Positions 17,413 through 25,132 of a stretch of 64,000 nucleotides of DNA are shown here, piece after piece. Source of the DNA: Pyxidicoccus xibeiensis (GTDB lineage Bacteria; Myxococcota; Myxococcia; Myxococcales; Myxococcaceae); assembly GCF_024198175.1 (NCBI RefSeq), contig NZ_JAJVKV010000015.1, positions 62,001 through 126,000 of the forward strand, written 5' to 3'. The stretch's first letter is position 1. Each line of letters starts with the position of its first letter. Under the pieces are notes generated by a model. That model saw nothing but the letters and a program-made list of their open reading frames with translations. It searched no databases and was not told where the DNA came from. Made by a program: the position numbers and the translations under genes.

Positions 17413-18428
17413 TCGAGGCTCAGCCACGTTCCGACCTCGGCATCGACGGCCTTCTGGTAGACGGCCTGGGCGCACGCGATGTCCTCGATGGCCATCCCCA
17501 TCGGGTTGAGGAGGATGATTTCGTCCGCCGACTCACGCCCCGGGCGCCGGCCGATGACGATTTCCCCCAGCTCCGCATGGAGCTGCTCTCGCGAGAAGCG
17601 GCCCTCGAGCACGAGCTGGTTGATGGTCTTCTTCTCGCGGTTGGACTGCTCCCAGTCGTCCACCACGACCTTGTCCACCTGGAGGAACACCTCCTTGTGC
17701 ACGTCCATGATGGAGACGTTGCTGACGAACGTGCCTCGGGCCAGCCACTCGAACGGGATGTACGGCTCGGCCGCGACGGTGCAGGTCACCACCATCTCCG
17801 CGCGCCGGATGGCCTGCTCCGCGGACGCGGCGATGAGGAACTCCACCCGCGGGAAGCGCTGCTGCAGCTCCTCCCGGAGCCGCGCGGAGGCGACCGGTGA
17901 GAGGTCGAAGAGGGAGATGATGGCGATGGAAGGGAACTGCTCGAGGAGTGTCGTGAGCTGCATCCGGGCGATGGGACCGCACCCGATACAGGCCACGTGC
18001 TGGAATCCCTCGCGCGCGAGGAAGCGAGCCGCCACGGCGGTCACCGCGGCGGTGCGCATCCCTGAGATGAGGCTGCCCTCCATGATGGCGATGGGGTAGT
18101 GCGTCTCGGCGTCGTTGAGCACGATGAGCGCGCTGGCGCGCTCCAGCCCGTGGCGGGAGGGGTTGTCGTGCTTGCTGCCAATCCACTTCAGCCCCGCCAT
18201 GGGCGCCGCGCCGCCCAGGTAGGCAGGCATGGCGATGATGCGGTCGGCGATGTGCCCCTCGGCGCCGCGCCAGCGCAGGTATGGCTTCAGCGGCTGGACG
18301 AATTCTTTAGCCGCGTGGCGGGACAGTGCGTGGTGGATGGCGTCCACGTACAGAGTGGAGGTGTCGCCTCCCAGGTGGAGGATGTCGGACTTGCTCAGGT
18401 AGAGCAGCCCCTTCGTGCGGGGGGTCAT
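17409..18428 (-). CDS. sbnB: SbnB-like N-(2-amino-2-carboxyethyl)-L-glutamate dehydrogenase
   Basis: Protein of 339 residues of the ornithine cyclodeaminase/mu-crystallin family. A Rossmann nucleotide-binding stretch reads ACIGCGPIARMQL near residue 145, preceded by SLISGMRTAAVTA, a typical substrate-site segment. SbnB oxidatively cleaves the SbnA product to L-2,3-diaminopropionate plus 2-oxoglutarate using NAD, and both products are building blocks of staphyloferrin B. The ATG at 18428 has AAGGAG about 10 nt upstream. It lies 20 nt after sbnA and overlaps the next synthetase by 4 nt. The sbnA-sbnB pairing makes the specific function likely rather than true ornithine cyclodeaminase. Confidence 0.92.
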   Translation of the reverse strand: MTPRTKGLLYLSKSDILHLGGDTSTLYVDAIHHALSRHAAKEFVQPLKPYLRWRGAEGHIADRIIAMPAYLGGAAPMAGLKWIGSKHDNPSRHGLERASALIVLNDAETHYPIAIMEGSLISGMRTAAVTAVAARFLAREGFQHVACIGCGPIARMQLTTLLEQFPSIAIISLFDLSPVASARLREELQQRFPRVEFLIAASAEQAIRRAEMVVTCTVAAEPYIPFEWLARGTFVSNVSIMDVHKEVFLQVDKVVVDDWEQSNREKKTINQLVLEGRFSREQLHAELGEIVIGRRPGRESADEIILLNPMGMAIEDIACAQAVYQKAVDAEVGTWLSLE

Positions 18429-18448
18429 GAGGATGCGCTCCTTCTCAC

Positions 18449-19471
18449 TCAGGCGGATTGCGCCTTGCGTGGGGGAATGGACAGGGGATGCGGGACTGTC
18501 ATGGGGACCTGCTGCTCGGCGCGGAGGCGGATTTTCGACAGCCAGTCTTCGTCGGAGAGCAGGTCCAGGTAGCGCTCCCCTCGGTCTGGAAACAGGGTCA
18601 GCACCCGGCTGCCAGCGGGCAACGTGGGCTCGAGCTTGCGGATGGCGGCGACAACCGCCCCCGAGGACCCGCCGGCGAAGATGCCCTCATGGGTGAGCAG
18701 CTCGCGACACCCCATGACGGACTCCCAGTCGTTGACCAGGATGAACTCGTCGATTTCCTCTCTGCACAGCAGCTCGGGGACGCGGCTCGAGCCAATGCCA
18801 GGCAAATCTCGTGGGGCCGGCTGCGTGCCGAAGATGACGGAGCCCACCGCGTCCACCGCGATGACGCGCAGCCGCGGGAATTCCTTCCGGAGCCGCCTTG
18901 CGAGCCCCAGGATGGTGCCGGTGGTGCTCACCGAAGCCACCAGGTAGTCGATGGGAGCGTCGAGTTCCTCGACGATTTCGCTGCCCGCGCCGTGGAAGTG
19001 TGCCTGCCAGTTGAGCTCGTTCGCGTACTGGTTGATCCACACGCTGCCGGGCATCGTTGCCAGCAGCTCTTGCACCCGACGAATGCGAGTCTTCAGGTAG
19101 CCGCCCTGGTCGTCCGGCTCGGTGACCATGTCGATGCGGGCGCCGAAGGACTTCAGGATGCGCAGGTTGGTCTGCGAAATCTTCGGGTCCACCACGCTGG
19201 TGAAGGTCAGCCCATGGATGCGTGCCACCATCGCCAGGGCAATGCCTAGATTCCCGGACGTGCTCTCGACCAGGTGCGTCCCCTGACGAATGGTGCCGTC
19301 CTTCAACCCCTGCTCGACGATGAAGCGTGCGGGCCGGTCCTTCACGCTCCCACCCGGGTTGAGCAACTCGAGCTTCGCGATGACCGAGGGCCCACGCTCG
19401 GGCGGGAACAGCCGGCGGAGGTGGACCAACGGCGTCTTGCCAATGCAACTGGCCACGGAGTCATGGACCAT
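18449..19471 (-). CDS. sbnA: SbnA-like N-(2-amino-2-carboxyethyl)-L-glutamate synthase
   Basis: Fold-type II PLP enzyme of 340 residues in the cysteine synthase family. The PLP lysine is in NPGGSVKDR (Lys44), the substrate loop is ESTSGNLGIALA, and the phosphate-binding loop is SVSTTGT. SbnA joins O-phospho-L-serine and glutamate in the first step of diaminopropionate synthesis; the following gene encodes the partner SbnB. It is the first gene of the island's biosynthetic operon, with a Fur-box-like element 51 nt upstream of its ATG. O-phosphoserine may come from the SbnI-like kinase in the same cluster. An ordinary cysteine synthase is the alternative, made unlikely by the adjacent sbnB. Confidence 0.92.
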   Translation of the reverse strand: MVHDSVASCIGKTPLVHLRRLFPPERGPSVIAKLELLNPGGSVKDRPARFIVEQGLKDGTIRQGTHLVESTSGNLGIALAMVARIHGLTFTSVVDPKISQTNLRILKSFGARIDMVTEPDDQGGYLKTRIRRVQELLATMPGSVWINQYANELNWQAHFHGAGSEIVEELDAPIDYLVASVSTTGTILGLARRLRKEFPRLRVIAVDAVGSVIFGTQPAPRDLPGIGSSRVPELLCREEIDEFILVNDWESVMGCRELLTHEGIFAGGSSGAVVAAIRKLEPTLPAGSRVLTLFPDRGERYLDLLSDEDWLSKIRLRAEQQVPMTVPHPLSIPPRKAQSA

Positions 19472-19521
19472 GGATGGAACCCTTCAGATCCCGGGCACCA
19501 CTTCGCGCCGGACTGGAATTT

Positions 19522-19546
19522 GATAATGATAACGATTCTCAAAATC
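19522..19546 (-). promoter_or_regulatory. Fur-box-like operator/promoter region of the siderophore operon
   Basis: The 19-mer at 19522-19540 (gataatgataacgattctc) matches 16 of 19 positions of the classical Fur consensus, and the element extends to 19546 as an overlapping second box shared with the receptor promoter (18 of 20 identities with 2666-2685). It lies 51 nt before the sbnA ATG in otherwise GC-rich DNA, as expected for an iron-repressed operon promoter. Confidence 0.75.
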
Positions 19547-19743
19547 GTTTCGGGGTAAACAGGTATCCCGGTTCGAGCGGAGCTGTCAAGAAACGTTTGG
19601 ACGCGCGGCGATGGCTCGAGCAACGAGCTGAGACGCGACGGTGACACTCCGACACCACGTGCAGGGCGCAGGGTGCGGTGAGCGTCAAGGAAGTTGTCAC
19701 GTGAATGGGTTCAGCCGATTGGAGTTGCCCACGTCAAACCAGA

Positions 19744-19761
19744 CAGCTCAGGGTTGAGAGT
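19744..19761. repeat. Imperfect direct repeat, right copy (flanks siderophore island)
   Basis: The sequence cagctcagggttgagagt matches the element at 323-340 in 17 of 18 positions, and three further bases (cca) match five bases upstream of it. It lies about 200 bp outside the Fur box of the siderophore operon and just left of a decayed transposase. It may be the other end of a mobilised segment, or chance. Confidence 0.35.
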
Positions 19762-19949
19762 TGGCAGTGTAGAACTCGCGGGGTTACTGCATCTTGAGGC
19801 CCCGGTCGGGTGGCAGCGATTGTAGTCATCAAACGGCAGTGGAGCCGACCCTGAGCGTCGGATGAACTATCAATGCAGCAACAGGTAGGCGGGTTGGCTG
19901 GCGGCAGTGGAGCAAGATTCTGGTGGGTTACACCACCGGAGGTCTGCCG

Positions 19950-20330
19950 ATGCCGAAGGTGATTCTGGATGTACCAGGGGAGGTTGCAGAGAAGCTGCGC
20001 GCCATGGAAGCCAAGCTGAAGGCGACGGCGGCTGCGGCTCGGGAGGGTGCCTGGCCAAGGGGCGTGAGGTGCCCGAGGGGGCCTATAGCCTCAGCCTGGA
20101 CCGAGTCTCGGTGGCCACCCAACTCGCCGAGCGACTCGCCCTGGACATCCAGGCGCTGCTGACACGCGCCCCCGCCTCGCTGTCGTCGTCCTCACCGGCG
20201 GCGCCCCGGAGTTGCACGCCCTGCTGGACGAGGCACTTGCCAGCCACGCCCCCGTGGCGCGCAACCCCGTGCGCCTGGTGGACTACTGGCACCTCATGGA
20301 GAAGCTCGGCGCGCCCCCCTACAGGGCCTG
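19950..20330 (+). pseudogene. Decayed transposase remnant (ISKra4-like)
   Basis: Three overlapping short frames together resemble pieces of one transposase. MPKVILDVPGEVAEKLRAME begins at 19950 in one frame. PEGAYSLSLDRVSVATQLAE follows in a second frame. ELHALLDEAL and RLVDYWHLMEKLGA, a D-Y/F-W/Y-H-like pattern near a catalytic Asp in ISKra4-type transposases, lie in a third frame near 20215-20310. At least two frameshifts separate them and no intact gene exists. The family name rests on memory of these short motifs and is tentative. It sits between the siderophore island and ffh and could record insertion activity at the island border. Confidence 0.45.
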
Positions 20331-20597
20331 TCCCGCTCCCGGCAAAGCCCTCGAACAGGGCCCCGCCCTCCCCCACGCCCGGATGCCCCACGGCCAGGCT
20401 CGCGCGCACCGATCCCCCGGCCCGGCCCCCCCCGGGAGCAGGGCCCCCGTACCCGGGGGATGCGCCAACCCCCGAAAGGCGTTGAAGAATTCAGGTGGTC
20501 TGGCCCCTGCCGCCCTTCGCGGTGGGGCCCGCCGGCCCTTCTCTTCACTGTTCGACGGCCCGGATGCGGTCCACCGTCGCATCCCGCCCTCCCCTGT
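20331..20597. other. Intergenic DNA upstream of ffh, nothing recognised
   Basis: GC-rich stretch after the transposase remnant and before the ffh promoter. A run of C/G-rich sequence and weak inverted repeats are visible. I see no gene, tRNA or SRP RNA here. Confidence 0.4.
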
Positions 20598-20603
20598 TAT
20601 AAA
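20598..20603 (+). promoter_or_regulatory. Candidate -10 element of ffh
   Basis: TATAAA is an isolated AT-rich hexamer in GC-rich sequence, ending 8 nt before the ffh ATG. A start point 6-8 nt after it would fall at or next to the ATG, so the transcript could be leaderless; no Shine-Dalgarno sequence is visible. No clear -35 hexamer is seen. Confidence 0.4.
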
Positions 20604-20611
20604 GCGCCCCC

Positions 20612-22258
20612 ATGCTCGAGACCGTCACCAAGGGCTTCCGCGCCGCCAAGAACCGCCTCGCCGGCAAGAGCGAGCTCACCCCGGAGCTGGTCGACGAGTC
20701 GCTCCGGGATATCCGCGTCTCCCTCCTCGAGGCCGACGTGGCCTTCGACGTGGTGAAGAAGTTCGTCGCCCGCGTCCGCGAGAAGGCCGTGGGTGAGCTG
20801 GTGCAGACGACCGTCACCGACAAGGCTGGCCAGAAACGCAAGGTCAGCCCGATGGACCACTTCATCAAGGTGTGCCACGACGAGCTGGAGTCCCTGATGG
20901 GACCGGTGGACACCAGCCTCCAGCTCAAGCCCAAGGGCCAGCTGTCCGGCATCATGATGGTGGGCCTCCAGGGCTCCGGTAAGACGACCACGACCGGCAA
21001 GCTCGCCAACCGGCTCCTCCAGCAGGGGCGCAAGCCGCTGCTCGTCGCCGCGGACATCTACCGCCCCGCCGCCGTGGACCAGCTGAAGGTCCTCGGTGAG
21101 CGGCTCAAGGTCCCCGTCTACCACGAGCCCGGCATCCAGCCGCCCGAGCTGGCCAGGCGGGGCTACGCCGCCGCGCGCGAGCTGAAGTGCGACGTGGTGC
21201 TCATCGACACCGCCGGCCGGCTCGCCATCGACGAGACGCTGATGACGGAGCTGGAGGCCATCAAGGCCACCGTCCAGCCCGACAACATCCTCCTGGTGTG
21301 CGACGCGATGATTGGCCAGGACGCCGTGCGCACCGCGGCCGAGTTCGACCGGCGCCTGACGCTGGACGGCTTCATCCTCACCAAGCTGGACGGTGACGCC
21401 CGTGGCGGCGCGGCGCTCTCCATCAAGGAAGTCACCGGCAAGCCCATCAAGTTCCTCGGCATGGGCGAGTCGATGGACAAGCTGGAGGAGTTCCGTCCGG
21501 ACGGCCTCGCGGGCCGCATCCTCGGGTTCGGCGACATCGTCGGCCTGATGAAGGACTTCGAGAAGGTCGTCGACGAGAAGAAGGCCGAGGAGGACGCGAA
21601 GAAGCTCCTGTCCGGCCAGTTCTCGATGAAGGACTTCGTCGAGCAGATCCGCATGGTCCGGAAGATGGGCCCGCTGAAGGACCTGCTGGAGAAATTCCCG
21701 CTCTTCGGTGACCTCACCGAGCACCTCAACCCGGACGAGAAGGAGCTCACGAAAATCGAGGCGATGTACGACTCGATGACGCAGAAGGAGCGCCTGCGCC
21801 CAGACATCATCAACAACAGCCGCATCGGCCGCATCGCCAAGGGCAGCGGCCGGAAGGTCGAGGAGGTGCGCGAGCTCCTCCAGAAGTTCGGGATGATGCA
21901 GCAGGTGATGGGCACCATCGGCCAGAACCCGGGCCTCCTGGGCCGCATCCCCGGCTTCAAGCAACTGGGTCAGTTGTCGCAGATGAAGAACATGGACCTG
22001 TCCAGCATGTTCGGCGGCGACCCGAAGATGATGGAGAAGATGATGGGCGGCGGGATGCCCGGCATGGGCATGCCCATGCAGATGCCCCAGGTGGCCCCCG
22101 GCTACACCCCGCCCATGGGCCAGGCCGCCATGGCCAAGGCCCGCCTCATGGGCTACGCCCCTCCTTCCGCCGCCGGCAAGCCGGAGGACCGCGACGCCAT
22201 CAAGGAGCGCCGCAAGCGGGAGAAGGAGAACAAGAAGAAGAACCGCAAGAAGCGGTAG
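20612..22258 (+). CDS. ffh: Signal recognition particle protein Ffh
   Basis: SRP54-type GTPase of 548 residues that binds 4.5S RNA and signal sequences and targets nascent proteins to the inner membrane with FtsY. The N domain covers about 1-100. The NG GTPase shows GLQGSGKTT (P-loop near 118), DTAGR and TKLDGDARGG. The M domain contains NNSRIGRIAKGSGRKVEEV and a methionine-rich flexible segment around 470-495. It is longer than the usual ~450 residues because of that Met/Pro/Gly-rich stretch and a basic tail ending KKNRKKR. The ATG lacks a ribosome site and follows a TATAAA hexamer closely. A strong hairpin terminator follows the stop. Confidence 0.98.
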   Translation: MLETVTKGFRAAKNRLAGKSELTPELVDESLRDIRVSLLEADVAFDVVKKFVARVREKAVGELVQTTVTDKAGQKRKVSPMDHFIKVCHDELESLMGPVDTSLQLKPKGQLSGIMMVGLQGSGKTTTTGKLANRLLQQGRKPLLVAADIYRPAAVDQLKVLGERLKVPVYHEPGIQPPELARRGYAAARELKCDVVLIDTAGRLAIDETLMTELEAIKATVQPDNILLVCDAMIGQDAVRTAAEFDRRLTLDGFILTKLDGDARGGAALSIKEVTGKPIKFLGMGESMDKLEEFRPDGLAGRILGFGDIVGLMKDFEKVVDEKKAEEDAKKLLSGQFSMKDFVEQIRMVRKMGPLKDLLEKFPLFGDLTEHLNPDEKELTKIEAMYDSMTQKERLRPDIINNSRIGRIAKGSGRKVEEVRELLQKFGMMQQVMGTIGQNPGLLGRIPGFKQLGQLSQMKNMDLSSMFGGDPKMMEKMMGGGMPGMGMPMQMPQVAPGYTPPMGQAAMAKARLMGYAPPSAAGKPEDRDAIKERRKREKENKKKNRKKR

Positions 22259-22287
22259 GCGACAGGCTTCACGTCCCCGCGGCATCC

Positions 22288-22327
22288 AACGCCCGCGTCC
22301 CGAGGTGCTCTTGGGACTGCGGGCGTT
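22288..22327 (+). terminator. Rho-independent-type terminator after ffh
   Basis: AACGCCCGC pairs with GCGGGCGTT, and the inner arms GTCCCGAG/CTTGGGAC extend the stem around a 5-nt loop. The following sequence (cgtgtttgtggggttt) is moderately T-rich. Confidence 0.8.
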
Positions 22328-22450
22328 CGTGTTTGTGGGGTTTGGGCAGCGGCGCGTCCCGGGGTCTGGACGCAGGTCCAGGGGACGGGATGGTGGGGGG
22401 AGTAGCTCTGGAGGAGCGGTCCATGCGAGAGGGCCGGCCCGTCTCATGAG

Positions 22451-23863
22451 ATGAGGCGTGGAATGCCTCTTGCGATGCGCCCCGGTATGCCCAGACCCCC
22501 GTTGATTCTTCCCTTGCTGCTCCTCCTTGGCTCACTTGCCGCCTGTGTCGACATTCCGGAGGTGGTCACACCTCCGGAGACTCCGGACTCAGGCACTGAG
22601 CCGCTACCCGATGCGGGAGGGAGACCGGATGCGGGCCCTCTACCCGATGCCGGCCCGGTGGATACCGTTCGCCCCGTGTTGCTGAACACCTCGCCCATGG
22701 GTGGCGCCACCGAGGTTCCCACCGGTACGCCGCTCGTCCTCACCTTCTCCGAGGCCATGGACACTGCGTCCATCGAAGTGACCCTCCAGCCCGCCGTGAC
22801 ACTGAGGGCGCCGACCTGGAATCAGCAGGGTTCGGTGCTGACACTCCAGCATGAGGCGGAGCTGGCTGAGAACACCCCGTATACGATGACCGTGGACGGT
22901 GAAGACAAGGCGGGCAACCCGCTGACGGGAGCACGTACCTTCTCGTTCACCACCACGGGGCCTGCCCCAGACACCACCCCGCCGACGGTGCTGGCCACGA
23001 GCCCGGTTCAATCGTCCATCGGCAATGCCCGGAACGCGCTCCTGGAGGTCGTGTTCTCCGAGCCCATGAACAAGTCTGCCGCCGAGGCGGCGTTCTCCAT
23101 CACATCGCCCGCGGGGTTCAACTCCGGGAGCTTCTCGTGGAACAGCGCGGCCACCGTGATGACGTACTCAGTGCCCGCGAGCTTCTCCCATGGAGCGCAG
23201 GTGACATGGCAGGTATCTACCGGCGCCAGGGACGAAGCCGACAACGCACTGGCGGAGACGATGACGCGCGGGTTTCGCGTGGTCCGTCAGGGCTCCCTTA
23301 CCGTTAACTTCGACCCGGCAACGAGTGGCTCTGTGGCGGCTCCGAACTACTTTCGGCAAACCATCGTGTATAACTTCGAAATGCTGGGTGACAGCGAAGG
23401 CACCAATGCTGCTTACAGGCTGTTTCTAGGGTTCAAGCTCGACGGTCTCCCAGAAGACCTGACACAGATTTCCCATGCTTCCCTCAGTTGGTGGGTAAGC
23501 CACCGGCAGGGCACTCCATTTGAGAATCTCGGGCAGCTTTGGTTGGAGCCTGTCGACGTCGGCGAGCAGCTCGAGCTGTCAATTGATGAGCCCAACCCAC
23601 AACTCGTCGCGGACTATCATGCGGTGCCGCTCGTTGCTGGCACTGAGGTCCTCCAAACTGCCCTCGGAAGCCCTGGCATCTTCAATGTCACATCATCGGT
23701 CGTGAACGACTGGGTAAACCGCAGTGCCCGCGGCAAGAGAACCCAGTATCGGCTTCGCTTCGGGCAAGGCACCGACAACGATGGAGTGCGAGACGTGCTG
23801 ATCTCCGACGCCGAGTTCCATCCCAAATTGGCAGAGTTGCAGGTCTCCTACGAGTACCCGTAG
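22451..23863 (+). CDS. Lipoprotein with two Ig-like domains and a DNRLRE-type C-terminus
   Basis: Exported protein of 470 residues. A signal peptide ends in lipobox LAAC (Cys32 from ATG 22451; ATG codons at 22463, 22475 and 22487 are alternatives). A Pro/Asp-rich linker with repeated PDAG follows. Two SbsA-like (Big_5) Ig domains are visible, starting at VRPVLLNTSPMGG and PPTVLATSPVQ, each with an FSE-M core. The C-terminal half resembles the DNRLRE beta-sandwich found in myxobacterial surface proteins, ending KLAELQVSYEYP. A surface-anchored structural or adhesive role is likely but unproven. It converges on the next gene with a bidirectional hairpin between them. Confidence 0.8.
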   Translation: MRRGMPLAMRPGMPRPPLILPLLLLLGSLAACVDIPEVVTPPETPDSGTEPLPDAGGRPDAGPLPDAGPVDTVRPVLLNTSPMGGATEVPTGTPLVLTFSEAMDTASIEVTLQPAVTLRAPTWNQQGSVLTLQHEAELAENTPYTMTVDGEDKAGNPLTGARTFSFTTTGPAPDTTPPTVLATSPVQSSIGNARNALLEVVFSEPMNKSAAEAAFSITSPAGFNSGSFSWNSAATVMTYSVPASFSHGAQVTWQVSTGARDEADNALAETMTRGFRVVRQGSLTVNFDPATSGSVAAPNYFRQTIVYNFEMLGDSEGTNAAYRLFLGFKLDGLPEDLTQISHASLSWWVSHRQGTPFENLGQLWLEPVDVGEQLELSIDEPNPQLVADYHAVPLVAGTEVLQTALGSPGIFNVTSSVVNDWVNRSARGKRTQYRLRFGQGTDNDGVRDVLISDAEFHPKLAELQVSYEYP

Positions 23864-23889
23864 AGCGCTGCAACTGGCGCCTGACCTGA

Positions 23890-23917
23890 GCGCGCCGCAA
23901 TCGAGCCTGCGGCGCGC
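23890..23917. terminator. Bidirectional hairpin between convergent genes
   Basis: GCGCGCCGCA and TGCGGCGCGC form a perfect 10-bp stem with an 8-nt loop between the stop codons of the Ig-like lipoprotein (plus) and the RelA/SpoT-like gene (minus). No long T-run is seen on either side. Confidence 0.7.
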
Positions 23918-23922
23918 GCATC

Positions 23923-25023
23923 TCAACCTTGCCGCTTCGGTACCACGAGCCCCTGGCTGAGCCGCTTCAGCACGCGCTGTTTCTGGCGGCGTTTGTAGGC
24001 CTCGTGAGCGTTCTCTCCCAGTTCGTTGAGGCGAGCAGTCTCCTCATCAACGATCTGGAACTCCACCAGCGAAATCACGATGCGGCCCTTGCGTGGACGC
24101 GTGTCCTGCTCCGGCGGAGGCAGGTACGCATCCATGCGCACAGGGATGTCCACCACGAAGTTGAGTGCCCGGTAGGTGTTCCCGGAAAAGGCATTTCCGT
24201 TGCGGTCCTCCCGGTCCTCGTAGTCGCGGTCCAGATGGAGCTGGGACGTGTGCGCTTCGAAGTGGGGGTTCTCCGCCAGCACCGCCTTGAACGGCAGCAG
24301 CGTGTTCTCTGTCTGTCCTGGAACCACTAGGTGGAAGGGGAAGAGCCGCTGGGTCAGGTAGTAGAGCACCGGCAGCAGGTCCTCCCTCGTCCGCGTCACC
24401 ACGCGGAAGCGGGTCCGGTCGTACACCTGCGCGGCTACCGTCTCCTTCTTCGCCAGCAGCTTGGTGACCAGCGAGTCGCGCGTCTTGATGGAGTGCGCGA
24501 ACTCCACGACAGGGAGCCCCTTGTCCTGCATCTCCCGGGCGACGCTCAGCACCTTCTCCGTCACGAGTTCCGCCAGCTCCGCCTCCGACACCGCCAGGCG
24601 GAAGAGCAGATCCCGCCCCTCGATGTGCTGGATGACGTGCATCACCTTCAGGACCACGCAAGCGATGCGGCGGTGCCGGGGAGAGCCTTTCATGCCGGAG
24701 GCGAAGAGGAACAGGTCGTGGATTTCCGCCGGCTGAGCCACCGCGTCCGCGACGCGGTAGTTGAACGTCTTGCGCAGGTATTCCACCGCCTCTGAGAGCA
24801 CCCCACGGGCCCACGCCTCGTCGTAGGGGCGGGCGACGTCGAGCTGGCAGAGGCGCAAGAAGCCGTCCACCTCGTCCCGCGTCTGGAAGTGCATCCTCCG
24901 CCAGTCGATGACAGAGCCACCGCGAAGGATGAGCCGGATGCGCTCCAGTTCGCGCAGGCCCATCTCCCCCACCGTGCGGATGGGAATATCGGGCAGGACG
25001 GGGGTGAGCGAGGGGGGCTTCAC
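23923..25023 (-). CDS. Conserved protein with a divergent RelA/SpoT-like nucleotidyltransferase region
   Basis: Protein of about 366 residues from GTG 25023, chosen because AGGAAG precedes it and the earlier GTG/ATG codons (25089, 25077) lie inside the upstream gene's terminator. The N-terminal half is helical and unrecognised. The second half echoes the RelA/SpoT synthetase domain in order: KTRDSLVTKLLAK, then YDRTRFRVV (Asp202, where RSH enzymes have the catalytic Asp), then NAFSGNTYRALNF (like the NGYxSLHT segment), then VEFQIVDEE with Glu321, and GENAHEAYK (like the AAHWxYK segment). This suggests a (p)ppGpp-synthetase-like fold; activity is unknown. It may be a conserved myxobacterial family; that is from memory. 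Confidence 0.6.
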   Translation of the reverse strand: MKPPSLTPVLPDIPIRTVGEMGLRELERIRLILRGGSVIDWRRMHFQTRDEVDGFLRLCQLDVARPYDEAWARGVLSEAVEYLRKTFNYRVADAVAQPAEIHDLFLFASGMKGSPRHRRIACVVLKVMHVIQHIEGRDLLFRLAVSEAELAELVTEKVLSVAREMQDKGLPVVEFAHSIKTRDSLVTKLLAKKETVAAQVYDRTRFRVVTRTREDLLPVLYYLTQRLFPFHLVVPGQTENTLLPFKAVLAENPHFEAHTSQLHLDRDYEDREDRNGNAFSGNTYRALNFVVDIPVRMDAYLPPPEQDTRPRKGRIVISLVEFQIVDEETARLNELGENAHEAYKRRQKQRVLKRLSQGLVVPKRQG

Positions 25024-25067
25024 GTATGGGCTTCCTAGCCGAGCCCACAGAACAGGGAAAGCCCTCC

Positions 25068-25109
25068 GAAAAAGCATGAGGGCCCTCACCCGCTGGGGAG
25101 AGGACCCTC
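25068..25109 (-). terminator. Terminator after the MORN-repeat gene
   Basis: On the minus strand GAGGGTCCTC pairs with GAGGGCCCTC around CTCCCCAGCGGGT-type sequence and is followed by ATGCTTTTTC, giving the expected U-run. It separates the MORN gene from the RelA/SpoT-like gene. Confidence 0.8.
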
Positions 25110-25132
25110 GGTGCTACCGAGCAGCCAGTCGA

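Noticed and set aside
20331-20597. Possible 4.5S RNA gene upstream of ffh
   Set aside because: GC-rich inverted repeats occur but I could not form the conserved SRP RNA tetraloop hairpin with its asymmetric loop.
20597-22447. Minus-strand frame of about 616 residues over ffh
   Set aside because: Shadow frame; ffh on the plus strand has all GTPase and M-domain motifs.
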